Assembly (NCBI RefSeq): GCF_004331645.1
Contig: NZ_SJSK01000006.1
Span: forward strand, 62,001-126,000
Direction of reading: 5' to 3'
Origin: Pedobacter frigiditerrae
Lineage (GTDB): Bacteria; Bacteroidota; Bacteroidia; Sphingobacteriales; Sphingobacteriaceae
Length of the DNA: 64,000 nt
The position numbers were made by a program, and so were the translations under genes. The notes under the pieces were generated by a model. The model was not told the DNA's origin, made no database searches, and saw only the letters and a list, made by a program, of their open reading frames with translations. This document shows, one piece after another, positions 8,768 through 17,306 of the stretch. Position 1 is the first letter of the stretch, and each line of letters starts with the position of its first letter.

Positions 8768-8809
8768 GTCGTAAGCTCTCGGGTTAGTGATCCAATTTTT
8801 ATAACTGCG

Positions 8810-9670
8810 ATGAAGCTTAATTTAAAAGAAGATAGTACAGGCGGGGAACTTCTCATGTTTAAGGAGGAACCTGGTTTTGACAGGTTAGTGTTTTCCCGCG
8901 ACCGTTTTAATAAATATTTTACGATCGCCTGGAATCCAGGGGAAGATCAGACAATAACCATCGATGGATCGGAATATGGTTTTCCTGCCAATTCTTTGGT
9001 CACCTTGCTATTCAACCAGTCTTTCTGCTTTGAAAACCCGACAAACATTGTGGCCTGGCAGTTCAATAGGGAATTCTACTGTATTATCGATCACGATAGC
9101 GAGGTGAGCTGTGTGGGTTTCCTGTTCAGCAGTACTGACCATTTGTTCGTCCAGCTTAGCGAGGAGGCAAGACAAAAGCTGCAGTTGCTGTCAGATGTTT
9201 TTATAGATGAGTTCAAGATCTCGGACAATATCCAGAATGAAATGTTGCTGGTGCTGCTCAAGCGCCTGATCAGCTATGTGACCCGACTGGCAAAGCTGGG
9301 CTATGCACCTGTCAAGAAGCTTCCTGACGAAAAATTCCATACCGTACGAAAGTTTAACTTGTTGGTAGAAGCAAATTTTAGAACGGAGCATTCTGTTAGT
9401 TTTTATGCAGACCAGCTCTGCAAGTCACCCAAAACTCTTTCCAATCTTTTTGCGATCGTCAACCAGAAGACCCCTTCCCAGATCATCCAGTCAAGAATCA
9501 TGGCCGAGGCCAAGCGGCTTTTGTACTATACGGACAGGTCAATAAAGCACATTACCTTTGAGCTCGGCTTTGAGGACATGGCCTATTTTTCCAATTTCTT
9601 CAAAAAAAACATGGGTATTTCACCCTCAGATTTCAGGAATTCGCCAAAAGATCCCAAGGAAGGGAAATAA
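8810..9670 (+). CDS. AraC-family transcriptional regulator (second)
   Basis: 286-aa regulator. The N-terminal 160 residues form a beta-rich sensor (GFDRLVFSRDRFNKYFTIAWN...), as in AraC proteins of Flavobacteria and Sphingobacteria. The C-terminal HTH pair spans about 190-280: VSFYADQLCKSPKTLSNLFAI, then IKHITFELGFEDMAYFSNFFKK and ISPSDFRN. The coding sequence seems richer in G+C and in C-ending codons than the fucose genes upstream. Together with the next gene (alpha/beta hydrolase, 96 bp downstream, same strand) it forms a small regulator-hydrolase pair that looks separately acquired. Its target is unknown; the downstream hydrolase is the obvious candidate. Confidence 0.85.
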   Translation: MKLNLKEDSTGGELLMFKEEPGFDRLVFSRDRFNKYFTIAWNPGEDQTITIDGSEYGFPANSLVTLLFNQSFCFENPTNIVAWQFNREFYCIIDHDSEVSCVGFLFSSTDHLFVQLSEEARQKLQLLSDVFIDEFKISDNIQNEMLLVLLKRLISYVTRLAKLGYAPVKKLPDEKFHTVRKFNLLVEANFRTEHSVSFYADQLCKSPKTLSNLFAIVNQKTPSQIIQSRIMAEAKRLLYYTDRSIKHITFELGFEDMAYFSNFFKKNMGISPSDFRNSPKDPKEGK

Positions 9671-9766
9671 TCACAACTAATCGGGAAATGTGCCCATAAG
9701 CCCCAACTGTTTTTCATTGCAACTTTGTATCGTTGATCACAAACAAAAAAATCAGCACCAAAGAAA

Positions 9767-10558
9767 ATGAAAACTCTAAATCTAAAAGACAAAATCAAAA
9801 GTGGTGTTTTAGCCACAACAGTAGTGTTAGCTACAATCGCAGGTTCAATTAATGTGGCAAAAGCCCAGAAAGTAAAAAATGTGGTATTGGTCCATGGCGC
9901 ATTTGCCGATGGTTCAGGATACAAAGGCGTTTATGAAGCGCTTACCAAACAAGGTTACCATGTGACCATTGTTCAAAATCCACTGACCTCTCTTGAGGAC
10001 GATGTGGCCGCAACAAAACTTGCGCTTGATGCACAGGACGGCCCGGTCATCCTTGCTGGTCACTCATGGGGTGGCGCAGTAATTACCCAGGCGGGGAACC
10101 ATCCTAAAGTTGCAGGGTTGGTCTATATCGCGGCCTTCCAGCCTGATAATGGGGAATCAGCCCTTAAATGGTTCCAGACTGCCCAGCCAGCTGCTGAAAA
10201 TGGTGTTCTGCCACCTAACGACAAAGGGATTGTCTATTATGACAAAGCAAAGTTCCATGCGGGTTTTTGTGCAGACCTCAATAAGGAGGAGGCAGCGTTC
10301 ATGTACGCATCCCAAGGTTCATTCTTTGCAAAATGCTTTGTAAGCAATATTACCGATGCTGCATGGAGGGTTAAACCGACATTTGGCATTGTAGCGACTG
10401 ATGACAAGAGCATCAATCCAGAGATCCAACGCAATATGTACAGACGTTCTAACACTAAGGTTACAGAGATTAAAGGCAGCCATGCCGTTTATATCTCGCA
10501 ACCAGAAAAAGTAGCTGCTGTTATCATTCAGGCTGCCAAAGAAGTATCAAAAAAATAA
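9767..10558 (+). CDS. Exported alpha/beta-fold hydrolase (EstC-like)
   Basis: 263-aa hydrolase with a signal peptide (about residues 1-33, hydrophobic core SGVLATTVVLATIAGSINVA). The fold starts with VVLVHGAFADGSGY (oxyanion HG), the nucleophile elbow is GHSWGG with S100, and the C-terminal catalytic His fits H239 in GSHAVYIS; the acid is probably D212 or D213. Such proteins hydrolyse small esters, and no substrate can be given. It follows an AraC regulator on the same strand and is closed by a strong terminator 22 bp after its stop. Confidence 0.82.
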   Translation: MKTLNLKDKIKSGVLATTVVLATIAGSINVAKAQKVKNVVLVHGAFADGSGYKGVYEALTKQGYHVTIVQNPLTSLEDDVAATKLALDAQDGPVILAGHSWGGAVITQAGNHPKVAGLVYIAAFQPDNGESALKWFQTAQPAAENGVLPPNDKGIVYYDKAKFHAGFCADLNKEEAAFMYASQGSFFAKCFVSNITDAAWRVKPTFGIVATDDKSINPEIQRNMYRRSNTKVTEIKGSHAVYISQPEKVAAVIIQAAKEVSKK

Positions 10559-10580
10559 TTACGTCTTCTATTACTGATTG

Positions 10581-10621
10581 TCAATCGCCCCTGATGTTTT
10601 CAAAATATCAGGGGCGATTGA
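10581..10621 (+). terminator. Strong intrinsic terminator after the hydrolase gene
   Basis: A perfect 15-bp stem (TCAATCGCCCCTGAT at 10581-10595 with its complement at 10607-10621) closes an 11-nt loop and is followed by TTTTT. It ends the AraC-hydrolase unit. Confidence 0.88.
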
Positions 10622-10733
10622 TTTTTATGTTCTAAAATTTTAACTTATGATAAAAGAATTCCTTAAGTATATATAGCATATACTTATTAATTGCAAAGTA
10701 TACATATTTTTGTTCAGTCAATTACATCAAAAA

Positions 10734-10933
10734 ATGAAAGTAATCATGACAGGAACCAAAGGAATGATCGGCGAGGGCGTTTTGATAGAACGCCTAGCTT
10801 ATCCGATGTTCAAAGAAATATTGAGCATCAGTCGAAGGCAGACAGGAAAGAAGCATCCTAATTGAAAGAATACATTGTTACGGACTTTCTATCACTTCAA
10901 GAAAACGATACAACGTTGAAGGGCTATGATGCC
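10734..10933 (+). pseudogene. NAD(P)-binding epimerase-type gene, frameshifted and truncated
   Basis: The ATG at 10734 opens a Rossmann start (MKVIMTGTKGMIGEGVL, then LSISRRQTGKKHPN) that stops at TGA 10863-10865. One frame over, from 10862, the expected continuation reads LKEYIVTDFLSLQENDTTLKGYDAS, so a single base has been lost at about 10861. About 67 of the expected 220 or more residues remain; the homology ends where an integrase relic on the other strand begins (10934). Upstream, AGTATA/TATACT repeats at 10666-10703 look like an old operator. This is a decayed gene, cut by whatever event brought in the integrase sequence. Confidence 0.7.
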
Positions 10934-11158
10934 TCATCCTGAACCTCCATCGTGTAAAGTTGTTTGAGCATATCCTTCTCTATGTTTTTCCCGCTGAACT
11001 GGGTTTATATAGGCCTTCTCAAACTCTTCAAAGGAAGCCGATATACCGGTTTCATACAGCTTTGCCCTTCCAAAATAAACGCGGAGCTTAACTGGAAAGC
11101 GTCCATCGTCCAGTGCCCTTCTGGCATCATGGTAAATAGAAATCGTTGCTTTTTTCAT
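10934..11158 (-). pseudogene. N-terminal relic of a Bacteroidetes tyrosine recombinase/integrase
   Basis: The 74 codons read like the arm-binding N-terminus of a Bacteroidetes site-specific integrase: ISIYHDARRALDDGRFPVKLRVYFGRAKLYETGI. The rest of the enzyme (core-binding and catalytic domains, normally 400 residues in all) is missing; the relic ends in DGGSG-stop exactly where the epimerase fragment ends. Its 5' end faces a tRNA-3'-end-like segment 160 bp away, the usual geometry of an integrase next to its attachment site. A shorter relic of the same gene region lies at 48061-48085. Confidence 0.6.
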
Positions 11159-11320
11159 GTCTCAAAAATTTTGGATCTTCGGAATTATTTGCACAAAATT
11201 TGCACTGAAATTTTATGAACAGATCTAAATATGGCATGGTCAAATATAAAAAAACTTTTTTTTAAATACCTGATAATCATAATACTTATAGATAAATATA
11301 GGTGTCAAAAAGTATGGCTG

Positions 11321-11370
11321 GAGCGCTGTTAATCAGGGGGTCGCTGGTTCGAGCCTAACAGAGGGAGCCA
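11321..11370 (+). other. tRNA 3'-end-like segment (candidate attachment core A)
   Basis: This segment ends in gggagcca and carries a T-arm-like stretch (GCTGG, loop TTCGAGC, then CTAAC; four of five pairs form). It is preceded by a shortened anticodon-arm-like CTGTTAATCAG. No 5' half (acceptor strand or D-arm) precedes it, so it is not a working tRNA. Integrases of this kind use tRNA 3' ends as attachment sites, and an integrase relic lies beside it. A related segment occurs at 48101-48126, identical at 16 of the last 19 positions. Confidence 0.5.
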
Positions 11371-11372
11371 AT

Positions 11373-11467
11373 GCCCTTCAAGATATCTTGAAGGGCATTT
11401 CTTTTTTTAGCTGATTTTCAAATCGTTGCATACAGTTAATGGAGGCTGATTTTTGGTTCGAGCCCAT
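11373..11467 (+). repeat. 95-nt scar repeat, copy A (with terminator hairpin)
   Basis: Copy A begins with a perfect 24-nt palindrome (GCCCTTCAAGAT and its complement, 11373-11396) and a T-rich run, so it also works as an intrinsic terminator. By eye it aligns without gaps to 21398-21492, about 70 of 95 positions identical; the best blocks are the hairpin, GATTTTnAAATCGTT and GATTTTTGnTTCGAGCC. The two copies bracket Sus locus S1 in direct orientation. Confidence 0.72.
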
Positions 11468-11616
11468 TTTGGTACCCATACCGTGCAAAGCCTTTAAAGT
11501 GTTTAAGCTGGATTGGCTAACCCGCTCTTAACAAATGGGTTATAATTTATATGCTACGGTTTTTCGGTTCGATGTTGTAAAATTGTATGGGATAAAGAGT
11601 TTTATTGGCATCTCCA

Positions 11617-11700
11617 TCAACTCAACCCTCGATATTCTTGAGGGGTCATCCTCGTTTTTTGCTTGAACAACCTCGTAAAATGCTGTTGATATTAGGCCAT
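11617..11700 (-). pseudogene. C-terminal relic of an AraC-family regulator
   Basis: Read on the minus strand, the last codons give YQQHFTRLFKQKTRMTP, then QEYRGLS and a stop at 11617-11619. This is the second HTH recognition helix and closing motif of AraC proteins. A stop codon (TAA) lies just upstream in frame and nothing earlier of the gene remains, because the sigma gene on the same strand ends at 11703. It is a fragment only. Confidence 0.65.
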
Positions 11701-11702
11701 GC

Positions 11703-12302
11703 TTAATATTTGCCAAGCAAGAGCAAAAGTAGGCTGGAGTGCTTAAGGAATGTCCTTAGGTGTTTAAGGGCCACGGTCAGTTGGTTCTCAACAGTTCGCT
11801 TGGAAATATTTAACCTGGAAGAGATTTCGGCAATGCTAAGGTTCTCATTTCTACTTAACAAATAAATCTCACGACATCTTTTTGGAAGGCCATTAAGCAC
11901 GGTACCAATACCAGCGTTAAATTCATTTTCGCTTATTTTATCTTCTGCTGTATTATTTTCATGCAGTTGGGTAGCAAAGGCAAATTGATCGTCGTTAGTA
12001 TAATCTGCAACATAAGACAGCGGTATTGCCTTCATCTGCTGTTTTTTCCTGATGCTGTGGTAACTAGATGCCGTAATGATGTAGCTTTTGAAAGAATTGA
12101 TGTTAAGCTTGTTGCGCTTGTTCCAGATATTCAGGAAAATATCATGCGTAATTTCCTTTGCAATCTCTTCATCTTTAAGGTAACGGAGCGAAACGGCATA
12201 TACTTTTGACCAATGGCGTTCAAACAATTCATTGAATGCTTGTTCATTGTTCAAGAATACCCGCTGCAATAGTTCCTGGTCAGTGAGATGGTTAAAGGTC
12301 AT
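11703..12302 (-). CDS. ECF sigma factor (Bacteroidetes type), Sus locus S1
   Basis: 199-aa RNA polymerase sigma factor. Region 2 spans about residues 20-90 (AFNELFERHWSKVYAVSLRYL, EIAKEITHDIFLNIWNKR) and region 4 about 135-190 (LPKRCREIYLLSRNENLSIAEISSRLNISKRTVENQL). It belongs to the group that works with a FecR anti-sigma protein and an STN-type SusC to sense a substrate at the outer membrane. Unusually it is transcribed away from its FecR partner (169 bp between starts), whereas the S2 copy is in line with it. The gene ends next to an AraC relic, without a visible terminator. Confidence 0.88.
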   Translation of the reverse strand: MTFNHLTDQELLQRVFLNNEQAFNELFERHWSKVYAVSLRYLKDEEIAKEITHDIFLNIWNKRNKLNINSFKSYIITASSYHSIRKKQQMKAIPLSYVADYTNDDQFAFATQLHENNTAEDKISENEFNAGIGTVLNGLPKRCREIYLLSRNENLSIAEISSRLNISKRTVENQLTVALKHLRTFLKHSSLLLLLLGKY

Positions 12303-12471
12303 ATATTTGTTACGTTAAAGCTAGAATTAATATTCGAAATAAAAAATTTCGTTGCGGTTAAGGCTTATTGGCGTTGTTTTTAATTATTTATTAATTTATT
12401 TACTTTTTTTATGTGTGTGCCTTCACGGATTTGTATCTATATCTATAGAACCAAGTATACGCTTACCTGTC

Positions 12472-13632
12472 ATGACAGAAAAACAATATTTTTCTCTTTG
12501 CGAGAAATACCTTAACGGCCTATGTACGCCAGATGAAGAGCTATTGCTCGTGGCCTATCAGGAGAAAAATAACCTGACAAGTTTGGGCTATACTGCGCCA
12601 GATGCCGATAGGATTAAGCAAGAGCTTCAGAACAGGATTCAACAGAGCATCAAAAAAACGACAATAAGGCCAGTTCAAGTCAAACTATTGAGATGGGGAA
12701 TAGCCGCATCTGTTGCGGCGGGATTATTTTTGGTGTTGTACCTTGGTACAGATATCTTTAAAAATGATGTAGGGAAACCTGTCATGGCCAACATAAAGAG
12801 GTCCGTACAACAACAGGATGATATCCTGCATCCTGAGGCAGGTGCAATCCTTACCCTGTCTACGGGAGAAAGCATTACGCTTGATGATGCCAAAAATGGG
12901 GTAATCAGTAAACAGAACAATGCTGCAATTGCCAAATCTGAAGATGGATTGGTTGTTTCAGCTAAAATGGACACTAAAAACCCTAACAACCAGGTATTGA
13001 ATAAAATTACCATTCCGAGGGGTGGAAAATATAAGATCACCCTTCCAGATGGCACCCAAGTCTGGTTAAATTCTTCTTCTTCTCTAAGTTTCCCGACTGC
13101 CTTTTATGGCAATGAGCGTAAGGTCATGCTAACTGGCGAAGCTTACTTTGAGGTGGCCAAGAACAAGAACATGCCATTTAAGGTAGATGTTGCTGGCAAA
13201 CAGGAGGTAGAGGTATTAGGTACGCATTTTAACATCAGTGCATTTCCAGAAGACAGCAATATCATGACTACTTTGCTAGAAGGGTCAGTTAATGTAAATA
13301 CTAGCTCTTCAAAGGTGCTAATTAAGCCAGGAGAAATGGTCGTTAACAACCTTAAAAATAAGTTGGCGGTAGTGCCTGCAGATATAGAGGAGGTCATGGC
13401 CTGGAAAAATGACATGTTCATTTTCAATAACGAGAACATCACCTCTATCATGAAAAAGATTTCTCGCTGGTATGATGTTGAAATAGATTACCAGGGAAAT
13501 ATGAAGGGTATTAATTTCGATGGTAACTATTCTCGCGTTAAAGGGCTTAAAAGCTTGCTTAAGAATATTGAACTTACCGATAAGGTTAATTTTGTAATTG
13601 CAGAAAGGAGGATTACCGTTATCGCAAAATAA
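12472..13632 (+). CDS. FecR-type anti-sigma factor, Sus locus S1
   Basis: Inner-membrane anti-sigma protein that passes a signal from the STN domain of SusC to the ECF sigma factor. I chose ATG 12472 (MTEKQYFSLCEKYLNG), which gives 386 aa and the family's usual N-terminal cytoplasmic part; an earlier in-frame ATG at 12352 would add 40 mostly hydrophobic residues from what is probably the promoter region. One membrane segment lies at about 72-96 (GIAASVAAGLFLVLYLG). The FecR domain follows (KYKITLPDGTQVWLNSSSSL, LTGEAYFEVAKNKNMPFKV, EVLGTHFNI), then a C-terminal DUF4974-like domain that docks with STN. The sigma gene is divergent; SusC follows by about 120 bp. Confidence 0.88.
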   Translation: MTEKQYFSLCEKYLNGLCTPDEELLLVAYQEKNNLTSLGYTAPDADRIKQELQNRIQQSIKKTTIRPVQVKLLRWGIAASVAAGLFLVLYLGTDIFKNDVGKPVMANIKRSVQQQDDILHPEAGAILTLSTGESITLDDAKNGVISKQNNAAIAKSEDGLVVSAKMDTKNPNNQVLNKITIPRGGKYKITLPDGTQVWLNSSSSLSFPTAFYGNERKVMLTGEAYFEVAKNKNMPFKVDVAGKQEVEVLGTHFNISAFPEDSNIMTTLLEGSVNVNTSSSKVLIKPGEMVVNNLKNKLAVVPADIEEVMAWKNDMFIFNNENITSIMKKISRWYDVEIDYQGNMKGINFDGNYSRVKGLKSLLKNIELTDKVNFVIAERRITVIAK

Positions 13633-13751
13633 ATACATTCAAATAATCCAAAAAACCGGAAGTGTTGAGACCACCCCCGGCTTTGATTAGCCAAAGGCTA
13701 ATTTGGATCGCAAATAATCAATCAAACAATCAACTAATTAATCCTAACCAA

Positions 13752-16700
13752 ATGTATAAAATTTTTACTGCACTTCAGTGCGGGGATATGCCTTGCCCTA
13801 AGCAAAAAATCCTTAGAGTTATGAAACTTACAGTCATTCTTATGATTTTCACCCTCTTACAGGTGCGTGCTGCAAGTTTAGCGCAGCAGGTAAGTATAAA
13901 TGTTAAAGACACTCCTTTAAAGGATGTGCTCAGTCAATTGACCAAACAAACCGGATATAACTTTATTTGTGAGGCCAGCATCATCAGTAATTCTAGCCCG
14001 GTAACCATCAAGTTTAAGAATACTGCACTTAAGACGGTGCTCGAAAATTGTTTCATCAATCAAGATGTTGAATTGGTATATGGCGATAATTCGACAATCG
14101 TTATTAAAAGGAAGGTTTTGGTGATCCAAGCCCCATCCAGGGTTATCGTTGTTACCGGTATGATAACAGATAACAGGGGGGCGGCCCTGCCCGGGGTTAG
14201 CGTGCTGGTTAAGGGCACAAAGAATGGTGTAGTTTCTGAATCAAATGGTGCATATACCATTAGGGTGCCCGATGATAAAGCCGTTCTCGTGTTTTCTTAT
14301 GTTGGCATGATTAACCAAGAAATAGCCGTTGGCAATAAAACGGTTATCAATGTAACATTGTTGGATGCGCCTCAATCGTTAAGTGATGTTTTGGTGGTAG
14401 GTTATGGTTCGCAATCACGTGCAACGGTCACTTCTTCGATTACCAAGGTAGATGGGAAAAACCTGAGCAACCAGCCTGTTAGCACGCCTGGAGAGGCATT
14501 GGCCGGATTGGCTGCTGGGGTACAGGTACAATCAGATCAAGGCGGTAAACCAGGTGCTGCGCCAACCATAAGGGTACGTGGGGTAAGTTCCTTAAGTTCT
14601 TCTAACGATCCATTATATGTGGTAGATGGATACCCGCTTGAAACTGCCACCAATTTTAACCTCATCAATCCAAGTGACATTGAATCTATTGAGGTGCTAA
14701 AAGATGCCGCCTCTGCCGCAATCTATGGTTCAAGGGCTGCTAATGGTGTGGTATTGGTGACCACAAAGAGAGGTAAGGCCGGTAAAACCGTGTTTGCTGT
14801 ATCTGCTTATACTGGTTTACAGGATGTAGATAGATACATCAGTGTGCTGTCAAAAGATCAATATGTACAACAGGTAAAGGCACTTAGCCGCATTAAGGGT
14901 TTACAATATCCTGCCATACTGGATGGAGATATATCTGGTCTTCCAGACGTTGACTGGCAAAAGGCAATCTTTAGGACCTCGCCCATCAGGAATTTTGAGT
15001 TCAATGCTTCTGGTGGTAGTGAAAAAGTTAGGTTTAGTGCCTCAGCAGGTGTTTTTAAGCAAAAAGGTGTACTGATAGGCACAGAATATACACGTTACAA
15101 TACTCGCCTGAATCTAGATGCAGATATTGTCAAGAACTTAAAGTTTGGGTTTTCAGTTTCTCCATCCTATGCCGAGCAGTTCAAGCAACCTTCATCTGGC
15201 CAGGCCAGTGGTGCGGGTGCCAACCCTAGCGATTATATCATTGGGGTGCCTGGTTTACTGGCTGATTTGAATTTGCCAAGCCCGCTTAACCAGGCCTTGA
15301 CCTTTCAGCCAATAGTTCCGGTGTATCGTGCCAATGGCGATTTTGCCCAGCCTTATGACCGTGAGCTGAATTATAACCTATCGCCCACCGCAGTTTTCTC
15401 TGCTTCTAATTTCTATAACCCGGTAGGCATCTTAAGTCAGTCCATTAACCGTTCCCGGGCATTTAGAACCTTGAGTAATGCTTTTCTAGAATATAATCCG
15501 CTTGCAGGCCTAAAGTTAAAGACTTATATCGGTGCCACTCTGGAAAACGAGCAGGTACACGGTTACATACCAGGCTCAATGGCCTATAGCTCTGCACCAA
15601 CAGCTTCGTATTCAAGTCCTCAATTAGCTGGGATCTTTGCCTCAGACAATGTGCGCAACAGTTTCGATTGGGTCTGGGAAAATACCGCAACTTATGATAA
15701 GCAGGTTGGAAAACACCATTTTAACTTACTGGGGTTGTTTTCTGCACAGAAATACGAATCGCAGATTAATTATACTGCAGGTTTGCCTGGTACCTTTATC
15801 ACCACCTCGGTAGAAAGTCCCTTGGCCTCTCCAAATACGGTTGGTACCGAGCTTTTTGATGCAAATACCTTTGTTTCTTATGCAGGCAGGTTAACTTATG
15901 ATTATGACAGGAAATACCTGTTTACTGCCGCCGTGCGTCAAGATGGTTCTTCCCGTTTCGGAAAGAATAATAAATATGCTGTATTTCCTTCATTTTCTGT
16001 TGGTTGGCGCTTGGCAGAGGAAGCATTCTTGAAAGCGCCATTAGCCAAGATTGGTATCAATGAATTAAAACTTAGGGGTGGTTATGGACGAACAGGTAAT
16101 GCCAACATTGGCAGTTTTACCTATATAAACGCGATAGCGCTGAACAGGAATTATGCAGCTGGCAACATCCGTTTATTTGGTACGCAACAAACTGGCTTTG
16201 CCAACCCAGACTTAACCTGGGAAAAAAATGACCAGACCAGCATTGGTACAGATATAGGTTTGTTGCAAAACAAAATAGTACTGACATTCGATTATTTTGT
16301 ACGTAACTCTAACGGAATGCTGTTAAATAAGGCACTTCCCCTAGCAGTGGGTTATACCTCAACCTCCCTGGCTAACTCTGCCTATGCTTCATCTTTCCAG
16401 GCCAACCTGGGTAAGTTGCAAAACAAGGGATTTGAGTTTTCGGCTAACACTAATTTTAAATTGGGAAGCGTAACCTGGAATGCGAATGCCAACTTTTCTA
16501 CCTACAAGACCAAGGTGCTTAATTTAGGTGGGCCAAGTGCATTGCCTGCGGTTAGGGCCATTAATGGCTGGAACAATGTTTATCAAGTAAAGGTTGGACA
16601 GCCCCTAGGGATCATGTATGGCTATGAAATTATTGGTGTATTTAGGAATGCCAACGACCTGGCAACAAACGCTAAGGTTGTTTCTGGAAACAGCATAGGA

Positions 16701-17285
16701 GATTCGATGATCAAGGACCAGAATGGCGATGGCGTGATTGATGTGAACGATGTTACTGAACTTGGGCATGGCCTGCCAGATTTTACCTATGGGCTAACCA
16801 ACACATTTCAATACAAGAACTTTGACTTAAGTATATTGATGCAGGGCGTACAAGGCGTAAACATCATTAACGGAAACAATAGGCAAACGATAACGGGTAA
16901 CCATAACCAAAACTCGTTGAGCAAGTATTTTAACAATTATTTCGATCCTGCCTTTCCAACAAGAGATGTATTGTATCCGAGTCCTATTTCTACCGGTGCG
17001 CTTCCAGGGCCTGCATTGTCTAGCCTAGCTGTAGAAAACGGCTCTTATCTAAGGGTTAGGAACATCACCTTGGGTTATCGTTTGCCAGAAAATTTGCTGG
17101 GTAAGCTTTTCATCAAATCGGCTAGGTTTTATGTAACTGCCCAAAATCCTTTCCTGATCACTAAATACACGGGTTATAACCCAGAAGCCAATATCATGGG
17201 CGGCGATCCCACTACGCCAGGGGTAGATCAAGGTACTTACCCAACCGCACGTACAATTATTTTAGGTATCAATTTTGGATTTTAA
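13752..17285 (+). CDS. SusC-like TonB-dependent transporter with STN domain, Sus locus S1
   Basis: Outer-membrane glycan importer energised by TonB. Start taken at ATG 13752 (MYKIFTALQC), 90 bp inside the longest frame, because the signal peptide follows (MKLTVILMIFTLLQVRAAS). After it come an STN domain (about 45-125: VSINVKDTPLKDVLSQL), a carboxypeptidase-regulatory-like domain (TGMITDNRGAALPGVSVLVKG), the plug (VVGYGSQSRATVTSSI; AIYGSRAANGVVLVTTKRG) and a long beta-barrel ending in ILGINFGF. At 1177 aa it is a full-length STN-type SusC, fitting control by the adjacent FecR and sigma. The SusD gene follows after 21 bp. Substrate is probably a mannose-containing glycan, judged only from the GH92 gene. 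Confidence 0.92.
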   Translation: MYKIFTALQCGDMPCPKQKILRVMKLTVILMIFTLLQVRAASLAQQVSINVKDTPLKDVLSQLTKQTGYNFICEASIISNSSPVTIKFKNTALKTVLENCFINQDVELVYGDNSTIVIKRKVLVIQAPSRVIVVTGMITDNRGAALPGVSVLVKGTKNGVVSESNGAYTIRVPDDKAVLVFSYVGMINQEIAVGNKTVINVTLLDAPQSLSDVLVVGYGSQSRATVTSSITKVDGKNLSNQPVSTPGEALAGLAAGVQVQSDQGGKPGAAPTIRVRGVSSLSSSNDPLYVVDGYPLETATNFNLINPSDIESIEVLKDAASAAIYGSRAANGVVLVTTKRGKAGKTVFAVSAYTGLQDVDRYISVLSKDQYVQQVKALSRIKGLQYPAILDGDISGLPDVDWQKAIFRTSPIRNFEFNASGGSEKVRFSASAGVFKQKGVLIGTEYTRYNTRLNLDADIVKNLKFGFSVSPSYAEQFKQPSSGQASGAGANPSDYIIGVPGLLADLNLPSPLNQALTFQPIVPVYRANGDFAQPYDRELNYNLSPTAVFSASNFYNPVGILSQSINRSRAFRTLSNAFLEYNPLAGLKLKTYIGATLENEQVHGYIPGSMAYSSAPTASYSSPQLAGIFASDNVRNSFDWVWENTATYDKQVGKHHFNLLGLFSAQKYESQINYTAGLPGTFITTSVESPLASPNTVGTELFDANTFVSYAGRLTYDYDRKYLFTAAVRQDGSSRFGKNNKYAVFPSFSVGWRLAEEAFLKAPLAKIGINELKLRGGYGRTGNANIGSFTYINAIALNRNYAAGNIRLFGTQQTGFANPDLTWEKNDQTSIGTDIGLLQNKIVLTFDYFVRNSNGMLLNKALPLAVGYTSTSLANSAYASSFQANLGKLQNKGFEFSANTNFKLGSVTWNANANFSTYKTKVLNLGGPSALPAVRAINGWNNVYQVKVGQPLGIMYGYEIIGVFRNANDLATNAKVVSGNSIGDSMIKDQNGDGVIDVNDVTELGHGLPDFTYGLTNTFQYKNFDLSILMQGVQGVNIINGNNRQTITGNHNQNSLSKYFNNYFDPAFPTRDVLYPSPISTGALPGPALSSLAVENGSYLRVRNITLGYRLPENLLGKLFIKSARFYVTAQNPFLITKYTGYNPEANIMGGDPTTPGVDQGTYPTARTIILGINFGF

Positions 17286-17306
17286 TTGCCTTAACACTAA
17301 AAGATC

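Larger units (their letters stand above)
8441..8809. other. 369-bp intergenic stretch with three inverted repeats
   Basis: No convincing gene was found here. It holds a loose inverted repeat (AGCCTAG at 8492-8498 with CTAGGCT at 8528-8534), a terminator-like hairpin at 8675-8702 and a long perfect inverted repeat at 8719-8767. Two overlapping frames near 8540-8683 read through for 25-43 codons (one starts with ATG at 8552) but match nothing recognised; they may be remnants of an inserted or deleted gene. Confidence 0.5.
10559..11702. other. 1.1-kb gene graveyard between the hydrolase and Sus locus S1
   Basis: No intact gene is present. In order: a terminator (10581-10621), a frameshifted epimerase fragment (10734-10933), an integrase N-terminal relic on the minus strand (10934-11158), a tRNA-3'-end-like segment (11321-11370), a palindromic terminator opening a 95-nt repeat (11373-11467), about 150 bp with nothing recognised, and the C-terminus of an AraC gene on the minus strand (11617-11700). 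The pattern is that of repeated insertion and deletion at one site. Confidence 0.75.

Noticed and set aside
10934..11158. A small stand-alone protein or antitoxin on the minus strand
   Set aside because: The sequence reads as the N-terminus of an integrase and ends at a join with another broken gene, so it is a relic.
11321..11370. A functional tRNA gene
   Set aside because: There is no 5' acceptor strand or D-arm, the anticodon arm is shortened, and one T-stem pair is broken; only a 3'-end-like segment remains.
12352..12471. N-terminal 40-residue hydrophobic extension of the S1 FecR protein
   Set aside because: FecR proteins of this group start with a cytoplasmic domain; the extension lies in the divergent promoter spacer and ATG 12472 gives the normal start.
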